The notes beneath the pieces are model-generated. The model ran no database searches. It saw only the letters and a list, made by a program, of their open reading frames with translations, and was not told the DNA's origin. 64,000 nt of DNA from Qipengyuania spongiae. Lineage in GTDB: Bacteria; Pseudomonadota; Alphaproteobacteria; Sphingomonadales; Sphingomonadaceae. Position 1 is the stretch's first letter; the number at the start of each line of letters is the position of its first letter. This document shows positions 26,395 to 34,092 of the stretch, in pieces. The stretch covers positions 1,250,501 through 1,314,500 of the forward strand of contig NZ_CP092471.1 of assembly GCF_026168555.1 (NCBI RefSeq), written 5' to 3'. Made by a program: the position numbers and the translations under genes.

Positions 26395-28185
26395 TTGAAG
26401 GGGAACGATGTCCCTCCTTCATTGTTCCCAACGAGAACACCATCCGTAGACGTGCGAAGCCACTGTGTGCAAGGGGCCGGGCGTATCAGCAACCCAGGGG
26501 TTGGAAAGCTGTCGAATTCGCACACATCACGCCGGAAGAACTCGCGCCGCTGGCTTATCGAGAATCCACGTTCGGTTCCGGTAGGGATATTCTTCTCGGT
26601 ACTGGCCATCACCGGTCTGGGTGTATTCGCGATCGAAAGGGGCGAGTATCAGCGCGAGGCTGCGGCGATGAGCCGGGTCAGCATCGCCATGGCCTCCGCG
26701 CTCGAGCGGCGCGCTTCGATCAACTCCTCATATCTCCGATCGGGGTCCGCGCTGTTCTCGACACAGGAGATCATCGACCCCCAGCTCTTCCGCCGCTTTG
26801 TTTCCGAATTACGGCTCGACTCCGATTATCGCGGAGCGGAGGGTATCGGCTGGGCGCGGCGGATCGGGGCCGACGAAGTCCCCGCGCTGGAACGTAGGCT
26901 GTCCGCCTATCGTGTGGGGCCGGTCGAGATCACGCCGTCCCTTTCGGAGATGCCGCGTGACAGATTGGTCCCGGTAACGCTGCTGCAACCCGACACCGCG
27001 CGCAATCGCCGGGCCATCGGCTACGACATGTACAGCGATCCCGTTCGCCGCGCCGCGATGGACGAGGCGGAAAGGTTGCTGCGCCCGACCGCCAGCGGGC
27101 GGGTCACGCTCAAACAGGAGATTGCGGGCACCGCTGCCGGATTTGTCATCTATATGCCCGTGTTCGAGAACGCGCGCGGGCAACGGCGCGTCAAGGGCTT
27201 CGTCTACAGTCCGTTCAGTGCGCAGGACTTTCTTTCCTCAGCCGCCGAGCTGGTGGATATCGGCGATTTTTCGGTGGTGCTTTACGACGGCGCAAACGGC
27301 GGCGGGTCTTTAATGGGCCAGATCAACGGCGAGGACGAACCACGCTCCAGCACTCGTCAGGCCGTTGCCATCGCCAACCGGAACATGACGGTCGAGATTT
27401 CGTCTTCCCGATCCAACGCGCTCTCGTCCCTGTCGATGATCACTCTGATCTTTGGTCTCGCGGTCGCAAGTCTGCTGATGCTGGTATCCCGCCTGCTGAC
27501 GCGGCAGGCGCTGGAAGATCAACGCTCGCTCGACTGGTTCGCCGAGCAAAATTCGATCCGCGATTCGCTCACGCGCGAATTGAACCACCGGGTCAAGAAC
27601 ACGCTCGCGAACGTTCTCTCGATCGTCGCTCTCACCCGGCGCCGCGCGACCAATATCGATGATTTCGCCGATGGGCTCGATGGGCGGATCCGCGCATTGT
27701 CCGCAACGCATGATCTGCTCACCCAATCGGAATGGGGTACGACACCGATCGCCTCGGTCGTCGCAGCCGAGCTTGCCCCCTACATGCGCGCGGAAGATCA
27801 CGGACTCGAAGTCGATGGCCCGCCGGTGGAGCTTGCCCCGAACGACGCGCTTTCGCTTGGTCTGGCGCTTCACGAACTGGCGACGAACGCGTCGAAGTAC
27901 GGCGCATTGAGCGAGCCGGGGGGCAGCGTTTCGATCGTATGGACGCAGACCGCGGACAAGCTGGCGCGGCTCGAATGGATCGAGAGCGGTGGGCCGCCGG
28001 TAGCACCGCCGCGCGGACGCGGTTTCGGCACCGATCTTATCGAGAAAATCGTGGCACACGAATTGCGCCATCCGGTCGAATTGAAGTTCGACCCCCAAGG
28101 CGTGCGTTGTACGCTGGTAGTGCCGATCCGCGAGCCGGTTGATTTCGCAATCCGCGCGGGCAGAAAAGGAATGCGCGGCCATTAA
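26395..28185 (+). CDS. CHASE-domain sensor histidine kinase, HWE family
   Basis: Up to 596 aa; the exact start is uncertain, because the first about 50 residues are not family-like and the start at 26395 overlaps the promoter region. Reliable sequence begins before membrane segment 1 (about 60-80). A periplasmic CHASE-like sensor (about 100-330) and membrane segment 2 (about 345-365) follow. The kinase core has ELNHRVKNTLANVLS (phospho-His about residue 399) and ALHELATNASKYGAL, diagnostic of HWE kinases. Its position beside nepR-ecfG suggests it phosphorylates PhyR. Confidence 0.86.
   Translation: MKGNDVPPSLFPTRTPSVDVRSHCVQGAGRISNPGVGKLSNSHTSRRKNSRRWLIENPRSVPVGIFFSVLAITGLGVFAIERGEYQREAAAMSRVSIAMASALERRASINSSYLRSGSALFSTQEIIDPQLFRRFVSELRLDSDYRGAEGIGWARRIGADEVPALERRLSAYRVGPVEITPSLSEMPRDRLVPVTLLQPDTARNRRAIGYDMYSDPVRRAAMDEAERLLRPTASGRVTLKQEIAGTAAGFVIYMPVFENARGQRRVKGFVYSPFSAQDFLSSAAELVDIGDFSVVLYDGANGGGSLMGQINGEDEPRSSTRQAVAIANRNMTVEISSSRSNALSSLSMITLIFGLAVASLLMLVSRLLTRQALEDQRSLDWFAEQNSIRDSLTRELNHRVKNTLANVLSIVALTRRRATNIDDFADGLDGRIRALSATHDLLTQSEWGTTPIASVVAAELAPYMRAEDHGLEVDGPPVELAPNDALSLGLALHELATNASKYGALSEPGGSVSIVWTQTADKLARLEWIESGGPPVAPPRGRGFGTDLIEKIVAHELRHPVELKFDPQGVRCTLVVPIREPVDFAIRAGRKGMRGH
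26402..26426 (+). promoter_or_regulatory. Overlapping divergent EcfG-like site toward the CHASE histidine kinase gene
   Basis: On the plus strand, GGAAC (26402-26406), 16 nt, then TGTT (26423-26426). The two sites form a near-perfect inverted repeat, so each promoter contains the other's elements in reverse. TGTT deviates from CGTT in one base, so activity is less certain. Confidence 0.5.
26404..26428 (-). promoter_or_regulatory. EcfG-type promoter of nepR-ecfG
   Basis: On the minus strand, GGAAC (26428-26424) and CGTT (26407-26404) are separated by exactly 16 nt, the full EcfG consensus. It points at nepR-ecfG, as expected for autoregulation. Confidence 0.85.
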
Positions 28186-28198
28186 GACCGCGCATTCC
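28168..28198 (+). terminator. Hairpin overlapping the end of the HWE kinase gene
   Basis: A perfect 11-bp stem (28168-28178 with 28188-28198) has a 9-nt loop that includes the TAA stop codon, followed by a moderately T-rich stretch. It separates the kinase from convergent phyR. Confidence 0.65.
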
Positions 28199-28233
28199 GC
28201 TTCAACTTTGAGGGTTGTTTTTCGCCCGCCCCC

Positions 28234-29028
28234 TCAGGCGAGCGGGCGGCTCGATCCGAAGAACAGGGCTTGGCTGATCGCCGCGCGCACCGTCTGTTCC
28301 TGGAAAGGCTTGGTGACCAGATAGGTCGGCTCCGGACGATCCCCGGTCAGCAGGCGTTCGGGATAGGCTGTGATGAAGATGACCGGCACCGTGCTGATCG
28401 CAAGAATGTCGTCGACGGCATCGAGCCCGCTGGATCCATCGGCCAACTGGATATCCGCCAGCACGAGACCGGGGGTCTTTTCCGCAACAACTTCCTGCGC
28501 CTGCGTGCGCGTAGCGGCGGTTCCGCAGATTTCGTGACCGAGCGACTTTACCAGGTCTTCCAACTGCATGGAGATCAGCGGTTCGTCTTCGATGATGAGC
28601 ACGTTGGTCGAGGTCTCACGATCGATTTCGGCGACCGCCTCCTGGACCAGGCTTTCCACGTCGTTTTCTTCCAGATCCATGATCTCGGCAGCCTGCTCGA
28701 CCGAAAAATCCTCAAGCGTGGTGAGCAGTAAGGCCTGACGGTTCAGCGGAGTGATCGACTTGAGCCGGTCGGACGCTGCATTTTCGTGCAGTTCGCCACC
28801 CGCCTCCTTTTCCGGCACTTCCATGTAAGCGCTGGACCAAACCTTGTTGAATGCCCGGTACAGAGGCACACGGCCACCTTCTAGCGACTGTTTGAGATCC
28901 TGGTCGGCAAGCGCTGCTTCCAGCGTGGCCCGCACGAATGCGTCTCCGGTGGCTTGGGAGCCGGTTAGAGCGCGGGCGTAACGGCGCAAATAGGGCAAAT
29001 TCTTGGCAATCTGGTCACCGAGCGACAT
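28234..29028 (-). CDS. phyR: Stress response regulator PhyR (sigma-like domain plus receiver)
   Basis: 264 aa. The N-terminal EcfG-like sigma-mimic domain (about 1-130, starting MSLGDQIAKNLPYLRRYARAL) has lost the residues for DNA binding. The C-terminal receiver (about 138-258) has the acidic pocket in LIIEDEPLISMQ, the phospho-Asp in LVLADIQLADG and KPF. Phosphorylation releases the sigma-mimic to bind NepR and free EcfG. The gene has its own exact EcfG promoter upstream, giving positive feedback. Confidence 0.95.
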   Translation of the reverse strand: MSLGDQIAKNLPYLRRYARALTGSQATGDAFVRATLEAALADQDLKQSLEGGRVPLYRAFNKVWSSAYMEVPEKEAGGELHENAASDRLKSITPLNRQALLLTTLEDFSVEQAAEIMDLEENDVESLVQEAVAEIDRETSTNVLIIEDEPLISMQLEDLVKSLGHEICGTAATRTQAQEVVAEKTPGLVLADIQLADGSSGLDAVDDILAISTVPVIFITAYPERLLTGDRPEPTYLVTKPFQEQTVRAAISQALFFGSSRPLA

Positions 29029-29057
29029 GAAGACCCCTTCCTTGTTTCACGCGCTAA

Positions 29058-29082
29058 AACGTCGCGCGATGATCTTGGTTCC
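29058..29082 (-). promoter_or_regulatory. EcfG-type promoter of phyR
   Basis: On the minus strand, GGAAC (29082-29078), 16 nt, then CGTT (29061-29058), an exact match to the consensus, about 30 nt upstream of the phyR start codon. Confidence 0.85.
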
Positions 29083-29325
29083 GCGATAGCGAACGGCCTT
29101 TCGGCCATTTGCTATCCCTCGGAAAAACAAATTTTGAGGCCCCTTGGCTGGGAGGGAGGGGATGGTCAATGGGAAGGGCCGCGGAGCCGTTCAGATGAGA
29201 CCCGAACGGTCGCAATCATCGTGGCGCAAACAAGCATGCGACGACCATTTCGCTCGGCCAGTCGCCCGTTTCGGACTACCCGCAAACGCTCTGCAACAAG
29301 CGAGGAAAATTTTTTGAAACAGATT

Positions 29326-29350
29326 GGAACCCTTCGCCGGGGAGGACATT
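29326..29350 (+). promoter_or_regulatory. EcfG-like promoter for a candidate sRNA
   Basis: On the plus strand, GGAAC (29326-29330), 16 nt, then CATT (29347-29350). One mismatch to CGTT. It lies directly before a hairpin-plus-terminator transcript with no open frame. Confidence 0.55.
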
Positions 29351-29355
29351 TCATC

Positions 29356-29445
29356 TCTGTCACCGCCGAGACCCCCCTCCCGTCCAAGCGGCCGGTGATA
29401 CGATCCCGAAAGGCCTCCGTTCAGAGCGAACGGAGGCCTTTTTTT
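29356..29445 (+). ncRNA. Candidate GsrN-like stress small RNA
   Basis: About 90 nt. Hairpin 1 pairs 29360-29367 with 29390-29398 (one bulge) and exposes a 22-nt loop very rich in C (ACCCCCCTCCC-type). A strong terminator follows: 13-bp stem 29410-29422 / 29428-29440, then T-run 29441-29445. No ribosome-binding site or conserved frame accompanies it. This order (EcfG-like promoter, C-rich loop, terminator) matches GsrN of Caulobacter, which is sigma-T dependent and uses a C-rich loop to bind mRNAs. Homology is inferred from architecture and location only; the start site is estimated. Confidence 0.6.
29410..29445 (+). terminator. Strong intrinsic terminator of the candidate sRNA
   Basis: Perfect 13-bp stem (29410-29422 with 29428-29440), 5-nt loop and at least five T residues. 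It cannot serve the flanking genes, phyR and the single-domain regulator, because both are on the minus strand, so it implies a plus-strand transcript in this gap. Confidence 0.85.
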
Positions 29446-29511
29446 GGTGATCACCCCGGTCATCTCTCAGGCTTTAACGAGCGAGGCAAATGGCGGGCCT
29501 GTTGACGCTCT

Positions 29512-29952
29512 TTAGCCGAGAGCGCCGCGCAGACGCGACAGGATGCCTTGACGCTTCGGTTCGCGCAGCAGTTCGATCAAGTCGGAATTGTCGTATGGTT
29601 TGGCAAGCACCGACCCCAGTTCTGCGATGTCGTCGGGTATCGCGTCTGGCGCACCCGTTGAAAAGACGATCCGGGGCCGGTTCGGGCCGAGCGAGCGCAG
29701 CAGTTCTGCGATCGTCCAGCCATCGTCGCGATCGGCGAGATGAATGTCGAGGATCACTGCATCGGGCCGCTCGCGCCGCAGAGCTTCGAGAGCGGCCTCG
29801 GTCGAGGCGATCAATTCGATATTCTCGATCCCGGCGTCGCGTAGCGTATCTTCGATGGAGATGGCGAGGATGCCGTCATCTTCGACAACCAGAACACGTC
29901 GGGGCAACCGGCCATCACGGTCTTTCGAATCCGGCTCGACAGCTGTTCCCAT
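29512..29952 (-). CDS. Single-domain response regulator (FATGUY-like variant)
   Basis: 146 aa, essentially one receiver domain. The acidic pocket is in VLVVEDDGILA, the phospho-Asp in AVILDIHLADRDDG, the Thr region reads RIVFSTGA, and the Lys is in LAKPYDNSDL. The F-S-T-G stretch resembles the F-A-T-G motif of FATGUY regulators such as SdrG, which shuttle phosphoryl groups to PhyR in Sphingomonas. The location next to phyR supports such a role but does not prove it. A GGAAC-N16-TGTT site lies upstream. Confidence 0.85.
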   Translation of the reverse strand: MGTAVEPDSKDRDGRLPRRVLVVEDDGILAISIEDTLRDAGIENIELIASTEAALEALRRERPDAVILDIHLADRDDGWTIAELLRSLGPNRPRIVFSTGAPDAIPDDIAELGSVLAKPYDNSDLIELLREPKRQGILSRLRGALG

Positions 29953-29997
29953 GATCGTCCCGTGAACCGGCCGTCCATCACGGCCTGACGGTCAATC

Positions 29998-30022
29998 AAC
30001 AAAAGCTGTCGGCTCGCGTTCC
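29998..30022 (-). promoter_or_regulatory. EcfG-like promoter of the single-domain regulator
   Basis: On the minus strand, GGAAC (30022-30018), 16 nt, then TGTT (30001-29998), about 45 nt before the start codon. One base differs from the consensus. Confidence 0.6.
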
Positions 30023-30063
30023 CGAGATGCGGTTTATGCATGACCGACTTTGCGAACGGGCTC

Positions 30064-31221
30064 CTAAAGCGGTTTACCGAAAATCGCATATTCACGGTTC
30101 GGCTTGCTGCCGATGGCATCGGCGATGGCGACCATTCCCTTGTTGTCATCGAGAATCCAGCCGATCTCGGCACGCTTGGTGTTCCAGCTCGTCGCCGCCA
30201 CGTCCCGGATCCGGCTGATCATCATGAAAGCGAGCTGGCTGGCCACGCGCGAATTGTGCAGTTCCCGCTTCACACCCATCAGCGGCACGCGCAGGTCCGA
30301 GCCGGCGGGCTTGCGCAGCCAACGCAGGATCCGCAGCCAGCCGAAGGGCAGCAGCCTGCCGCGCGACTTGAGCAGGACCTGGTTGATGTCGGGCAAAGTC
30401 ATCATGAACGCCACCGGTTCGCCGTCGAGCTCGGCGATCATGTTGATTTCCTCGTGGATGATCTGGCGCATCTTCTTGCCGGCATAGGCGATCTCGGCGT
30501 CGGTGAAGGGCACGAAGCCCCAATTGCCCGACCACGCATCGTTGAGGATACCGAGCACGATCTCGACCTCGCGGTCCCAATTGGCGAGGTCGATCCGGCG
30601 TACGGTGATGCGCGGATTGCGCTCCCCCGACTGGACGATCCGCCGGATCAGCGGCGGAAATTCGGCGGCGACGTCCACCTCGTAGGTGACGAGCCGCTTG
30701 GTGACCGCGTAGCCCGCACCCTCGATCCAGCCGCGGTAATGCGCCGGATGGTGGCCCATCATGATCATCGGATGGTGATCGTGACCTTCGATCAGCAGTC
30801 CCGGCTCTTCCCAGATCGACAGGGAGATCGGTCCGAGCATGCTGGTCATTCCCTGCTGCCGGTTCCATTCCTCGGCCCGGGCGAGGAGCGCGTCGGCAAC
30901 CTCTCTGTCCTCGGCATCGAAATAGCCGAACATGCCGGTGCCCGGACCCATGCCCTGTTCGGGGGGGAGTTCGAGCGCGAGGTGGTCGATATGGGCGGAG
31001 ATGCGCCCCACCGGCCGGCCGCCGCGCCTGGCGATGAAGAGCTGGACCGTGGCATGGCCGAAGAACGGATTGCGGTCCGGATCGATCAGTTCCATCTGTT
31101 CGGAGCGCAGCTGCGGCACGGCGAAGGGCTCGCGCTCGGCAAAATGGCGGCCCAGATCGACGAAGGTGCGGCGCCCTTTCTTGTCCGAAACCGGTTCGAT
31201 CACTATCTCTGCTTCGCTCAC
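30064..31221 (-). CDS. GNAT-like N-acetyltransferase family protein (often mislabelled dATP pyrophosphohydrolase)
   Basis: 385 aa. The N-terminal half contains a GNAT-like stretch (VQLFIARRGGRPVGRISA and GMFGYFDAEDREVADALL), and the second half has another possible acetyltransferase-like unit with AFMMTLPDINQ. Homologues are common and conserved in sphingomonads, where automatic labels vary. Substrate and pathway are unknown. There is no signal peptide. The stop is about 110 nt upstream of the single-domain regulator on the same strand. Confidence 0.65.
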   Translation of the reverse strand: MSEAEIVIEPVSDKKGRRTFVDLGRHFAEREPFAVPQLRSEQMELIDPDRNPFFGHATVQLFIARRGGRPVGRISAHIDHLALELPPEQGMGPGTGMFGYFDAEDREVADALLARAEEWNRQQGMTSMLGPISLSIWEEPGLLIEGHDHHPMIMMGHHPAHYRGWIEGAGYAVTKRLVTYEVDVAAEFPPLIRRIVQSGERNPRITVRRIDLANWDREVEIVLGILNDAWSGNWGFVPFTDAEIAYAGKKMRQIIHEEINMIAELDGEPVAFMMTLPDINQVLLKSRGRLLPFGWLRILRWLRKPAGSDLRVPLMGVKRELHNSRVASQLAFMMISRIRDVAATSWNTKRAEIGWILDDNKGMVAIADAIGSKPNREYAIFGKPL

Positions 31222-31364
31222 GCCGGGCGCGCTCCTGTTCAGGCTGGGTCATTCCTTTGCGCGCTAGCCCGGCAACGGCGCAAGGGTTCGATCACTCTTT
31301 CCGACAGGCTGCGTTTGTCAGCCGCGCCCCCGGTGCTGTAAGGCACGCAACCGATCCGATTGAT

Positions 31365-32480
31365 ATGACGACGATGCAGCAACCTCTCTCTCCTTCCGGG
31401 CCGACCGGGGCCTCGGGTGCGTCCACGCGCCCGAAGGCGACGCGGGCGCAGTTCCTCGCCTGCGACGATCGCGACATGCTGCGCGCGGCCCGCGACCTGA
31501 CCAGAGATCTCGCGACGGCGCGTGGCGAGATCTACTGGCTCGACCTGATCGCCTCGGCAGGGATCGGTTACGGGGCGATGGCGGGCGCGATACTGGTGTC
31601 CAGCGTGCCGCTCGCGGTGCTGCTGGGGCTGGTCTCCGCGCTGGCGCTTTATCGCGCACTGATGTTCATTCACGAACTGACCCACGTCCATCGCGACGCG
31701 CTGCCCGGCTTTCGCCTTGGCTGGAACGCGCTGGTCGGCGTGCCGCTGCTGACCCCGTCCTTCATGTACGAAGGCGTGCACACTCTGCATCACAAACGGA
31801 CGCAGTATGGCACTGTCGAGGATCCCGAATACCTGCCGCTTGCGCTGATGAAGCCGTGGAGCCTGCCGCTCTTCGTGCTGATTGCCCTGTTGGCGCCGGT
31901 TGCGCTGCTGTTCCGCTTTGCGGTGCTGGTACCACTGGGGGCGATCCTGCCGCCGGTGCGGCGCATGGTGTGGCAGCGTTTCTCGGCCCTCTCCATCAAC
32001 CCGCAATTTCGGCGCCGCCCTCCCGAGGGCGAAATGCGGAGCCGCGTGTTCTGGCAGGAAACCTGCGGCGCGGTGTGGGCGTGGGTGCTGATCGGCAGCA
32101 TGTTCGCGCTCGGCTGGCGGCCGATCCTGATCGCGCTGGCGGTCGTCTCCTTCACCGCCACGCTGAACCAGCTGCGCACGCTCGTGGCGCATCTGTGGGA
32201 GAACGAGGGCGAGCCGATGACGGTGACGGCGCAGTTCCTCGACAGCGTCAATGTGCCGCCGCCCGGCCCGATTGCCGAGATCTGGGCACCGGTGGGTCTG
32301 CGTTATCACGCGCTGCATCACCTGATGCCCTCCATGCCCTATCATTCGTTGCCCGAGGCGCATCGCCGGCTGTCCGACCATCTCGGCCTCGAATCGACCT
32401 ATCAAGGCGCGAACCATCCGGGGCTGGTGGTGCTGGTCGGCCGGATCGCGCGCAGTACGATGGGCCGCGGGCGGGGCTGA
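31365..32480 (+). CDS. Fatty acid desaturase family membrane protein
   Basis: 371 aa from ATG 31365; the upstream frame is open but not family-like. Three histidine clusters of membrane di-iron desaturases are visible: HELTHVHRD (about 102), GVHTLHHKR (about 139) and YHALHHLMPSMPYH (about 317). Four to six hydrophobic segments occur between them. It would introduce a double bond or hydroxyl into an acyl chain or carotenoid-like lipid; the substrate is not predictable. Confidence 0.87.
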   Translation: MTTMQQPLSPSGPTGASGASTRPKATRAQFLACDDRDMLRAARDLTRDLATARGEIYWLDLIASAGIGYGAMAGAILVSSVPLAVLLGLVSALALYRALMFIHELTHVHRDALPGFRLGWNALVGVPLLTPSFMYEGVHTLHHKRTQYGTVEDPEYLPLALMKPWSLPLFVLIALLAPVALLFRFAVLVPLGAILPPVRRMVWQRFSALSINPQFRRRPPEGEMRSRVFWQETCGAVWAWVLIGSMFALGWRPILIALAVVSFTATLNQLRTLVAHLWENEGEPMTVTAQFLDSVNVPPPGPIAEIWAPVGLRYHALHHLMPSMPYHSLPEAHRRLSDHLGLESTYQGANHPGLVVLVGRIARSTMGRGRG

Positions 32481-32492
32481 CGGGCCGAAGTC

Positions 32493-32984
32493 TCAGCCGA
32501 GAAAGCGGATCATGGGAAGCAGGGGCGGGCCTTCGGTTTCCTCTGCGCCTTTCGCCAGACCCGCACGTTGCTCCGCATCCCGGATTTCGACGAAACCGCG
32601 CGCGGCGTAGAACGCGGCGAGCCATTCCGGTTCGGGTGCAACTTCGACCACGATCGCGTCCATTCCGCAATTGCGCGCGTCGATCGTCAGCGCCGAAAGC
32701 AGGCGCGAGCCAATACCGCGCCGCTGGTTGGGAGGGTCGACACACAATGCTCGCAGATGCAGTTCCCTGCGATGGGGTGAAGCAACCGCCAGGCCGACCA
32801 CTTTCTCGCCGATGATCGCGGTAAGAGATTGCCGGCGGGCGATCAGTCGCCGGAAATATTCGCTGTCTTGTGCCGAGGTCGATATCGCGCCGGGCGTGTA
32901 AGATTGGCCAAACTCCCGAGCGATCGCGGCGAACCCTTCGGCATCGCCCGGTCGAGCGAGCCGGAGCGACCAGTCTCCGCTCAT
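32493..32984 (-). CDS. GNAT family N-acetyltransferase
   Basis: 163 aa from ATG 32984, which overlaps the lptG stop in ATGA; the frame upstream lies within lptG and is disregarded. The acetyl-CoA-binding motif is in LCVDPPNQRRGIGSRLLSAL (about 88-107), followed by VVEVAPEPEWLAAFYAARGF. The acceptor is unknown. Translational coupling to lptFG may only reflect tight packing. Confidence 0.85.
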   Translation of the reverse strand: MSGDWSLRLARPGDAEGFAAIAREFGQSYTPGAISTSAQDSEYFRRLIARRQSLTAIIGEKVVGLAVASPHRRELHLRALCVDPPNQRRGIGSRLLSALTIDARNCGMDAIVVEVAPEPEWLAAFYAARGFVEIRDAEQRAGLAKGAEETEGPPLLPMIRFLG

Positions 32985-34078
32985 TCCTCCGTCCGGATCA
33001 GGACGGTTTCGCCGATCAGCACGAACAGGAGGAACGGCGCCCATGCGGCGAGAAAAGGCGGGTATCCGCCGAAATTGCCCATGGCCAGCGCGGCATTGTC
33101 GATCACGAAATAGGCAAAGCCGAGCGCCATGCCGATCAGCGCGCGAACGAAGAGCTGGCCCGACCGAGCGAGCCCGAACGCCGCCACCGATCCCAGCAGC
33201 GGCATGAGAAGCGCGGCAAGCGGGCCCGACATTTTATGCCACCACCGCGCCCGCAATTCCGAGGTCCGACGACCGGCTTCCTCGTAGCGATCGATCGACT
33301 GCGACAATTGCCAGAAGCTCTGAGCTTCGGGATCGACCCGTGCAAGCTCGACCTGCTGCGGCGTAAGGTCCTGACCGACCACGATCGCGGGGACTTCCGT
33401 AGTGCCGGCGTTCTGGACGGTGAAGCGCTGCGCATCCTCCAGTCGCCAGCCGGGATTGGCGTAAGTGGCCTGCGGCGCCCTGATCTGCTCGACGATCATC
33501 CCGTCATCGGTGCGGCGATACCAGGTGACCTGGCGCATCGCGGTGGTCGGGCCGGTTCCGGCCACCGCACCGGCGGTCAGCACATTATTGCCATCGGCGA
33601 GATAGACATTCGCACGCACGCCTGAATCCGCAGGGATCGGCCCGTAATCGACCGCTTCCCAGGCGCTTAGCGTGGCGTTCGCCCGTGTCACCACGCGCTC
33701 GTTGAAGGCAAAGCTGAGCACTGCGATCACGCCCGCGGTGAGGAACAGCGGCGCCAGTACCTGATGCGCGGAGAGGCCGGCTGCCTTCATCGCGATCACC
33801 TCGCTGTTCTGGTTGAGCCCGACCAGCATGATCAGCGTCGCCAGCAGCACCGAATAGGGCAGGAACCGCGCCACGAGCTGCGGCAATCGCAGCGAGACAT
33901 AGGTGAAGAGCTCGCCCTGGCCATTGCCGGGCACCACGAGAATATCGCCGCTCTTGGAAAGCAGGTCGAGCATCATCAGCACGAGCACCAGCATCACCAG
34001 CACCGCGAGGATGCGGGTGACGAACATCTTCGCGAGATAGACGGTCAGCGTGCGCGAGGGGAAGAAATGGAGTTGCAT
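32981..34078 (-). CDS. lptG: LPS export ABC transporter permease LptG
   Basis: 365 aa. Membrane segments lie at about 10-35, 55-80 and 100-120, with a large periplasmic jellyroll (about 130-270) and C-terminal segments, the YjgP/YjgQ pattern. The N-terminus (SRTLTVYLAKMFVTRILAV) and the segment FLPYSVLLATLIMLVGLNQNSE are typical. With LptF and LptB it extracts LPS from the inner membrane. It is encoded 14 nt downstream of lptF. Confidence 0.93.
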   Translation of the reverse strand: MQLHFFPSRTLTVYLAKMFVTRILAVLVMLVLVLMMLDLLSKSGDILVVPGNGQGELFTYVSLRLPQLVARFLPYSVLLATLIMLVGLNQNSEVIAMKAAGLSAHQVLAPLFLTAGVIAVLSFAFNERVVTRANATLSAWEAVDYGPIPADSGVRANVYLADGNNVLTAGAVAGTGPTTAMRQVTWYRRTDDGMIVEQIRAPQATYANPGWRLEDAQRFTVQNAGTTEVPAIVVGQDLTPQQVELARVDPEAQSFWQLSQSIDRYEEAGRRTSELRARWWHKMSGPLAALLMPLLGSVAAFGLARSGQLFVRALIGMALGFAYFVIDNAALAMGNFGGYPPFLAAWAPFLLFVLIGETVLIRTEE

Positions 34079-34092
34079 GTCCGGTCGGGCGT

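Noticed and set aside
29134..29505. A 123-codon plus-strand frame covering the candidate sRNA
   Set aside because: It runs through both hairpins, including the terminator stem, has no ribosome-binding site, and its product looks random.
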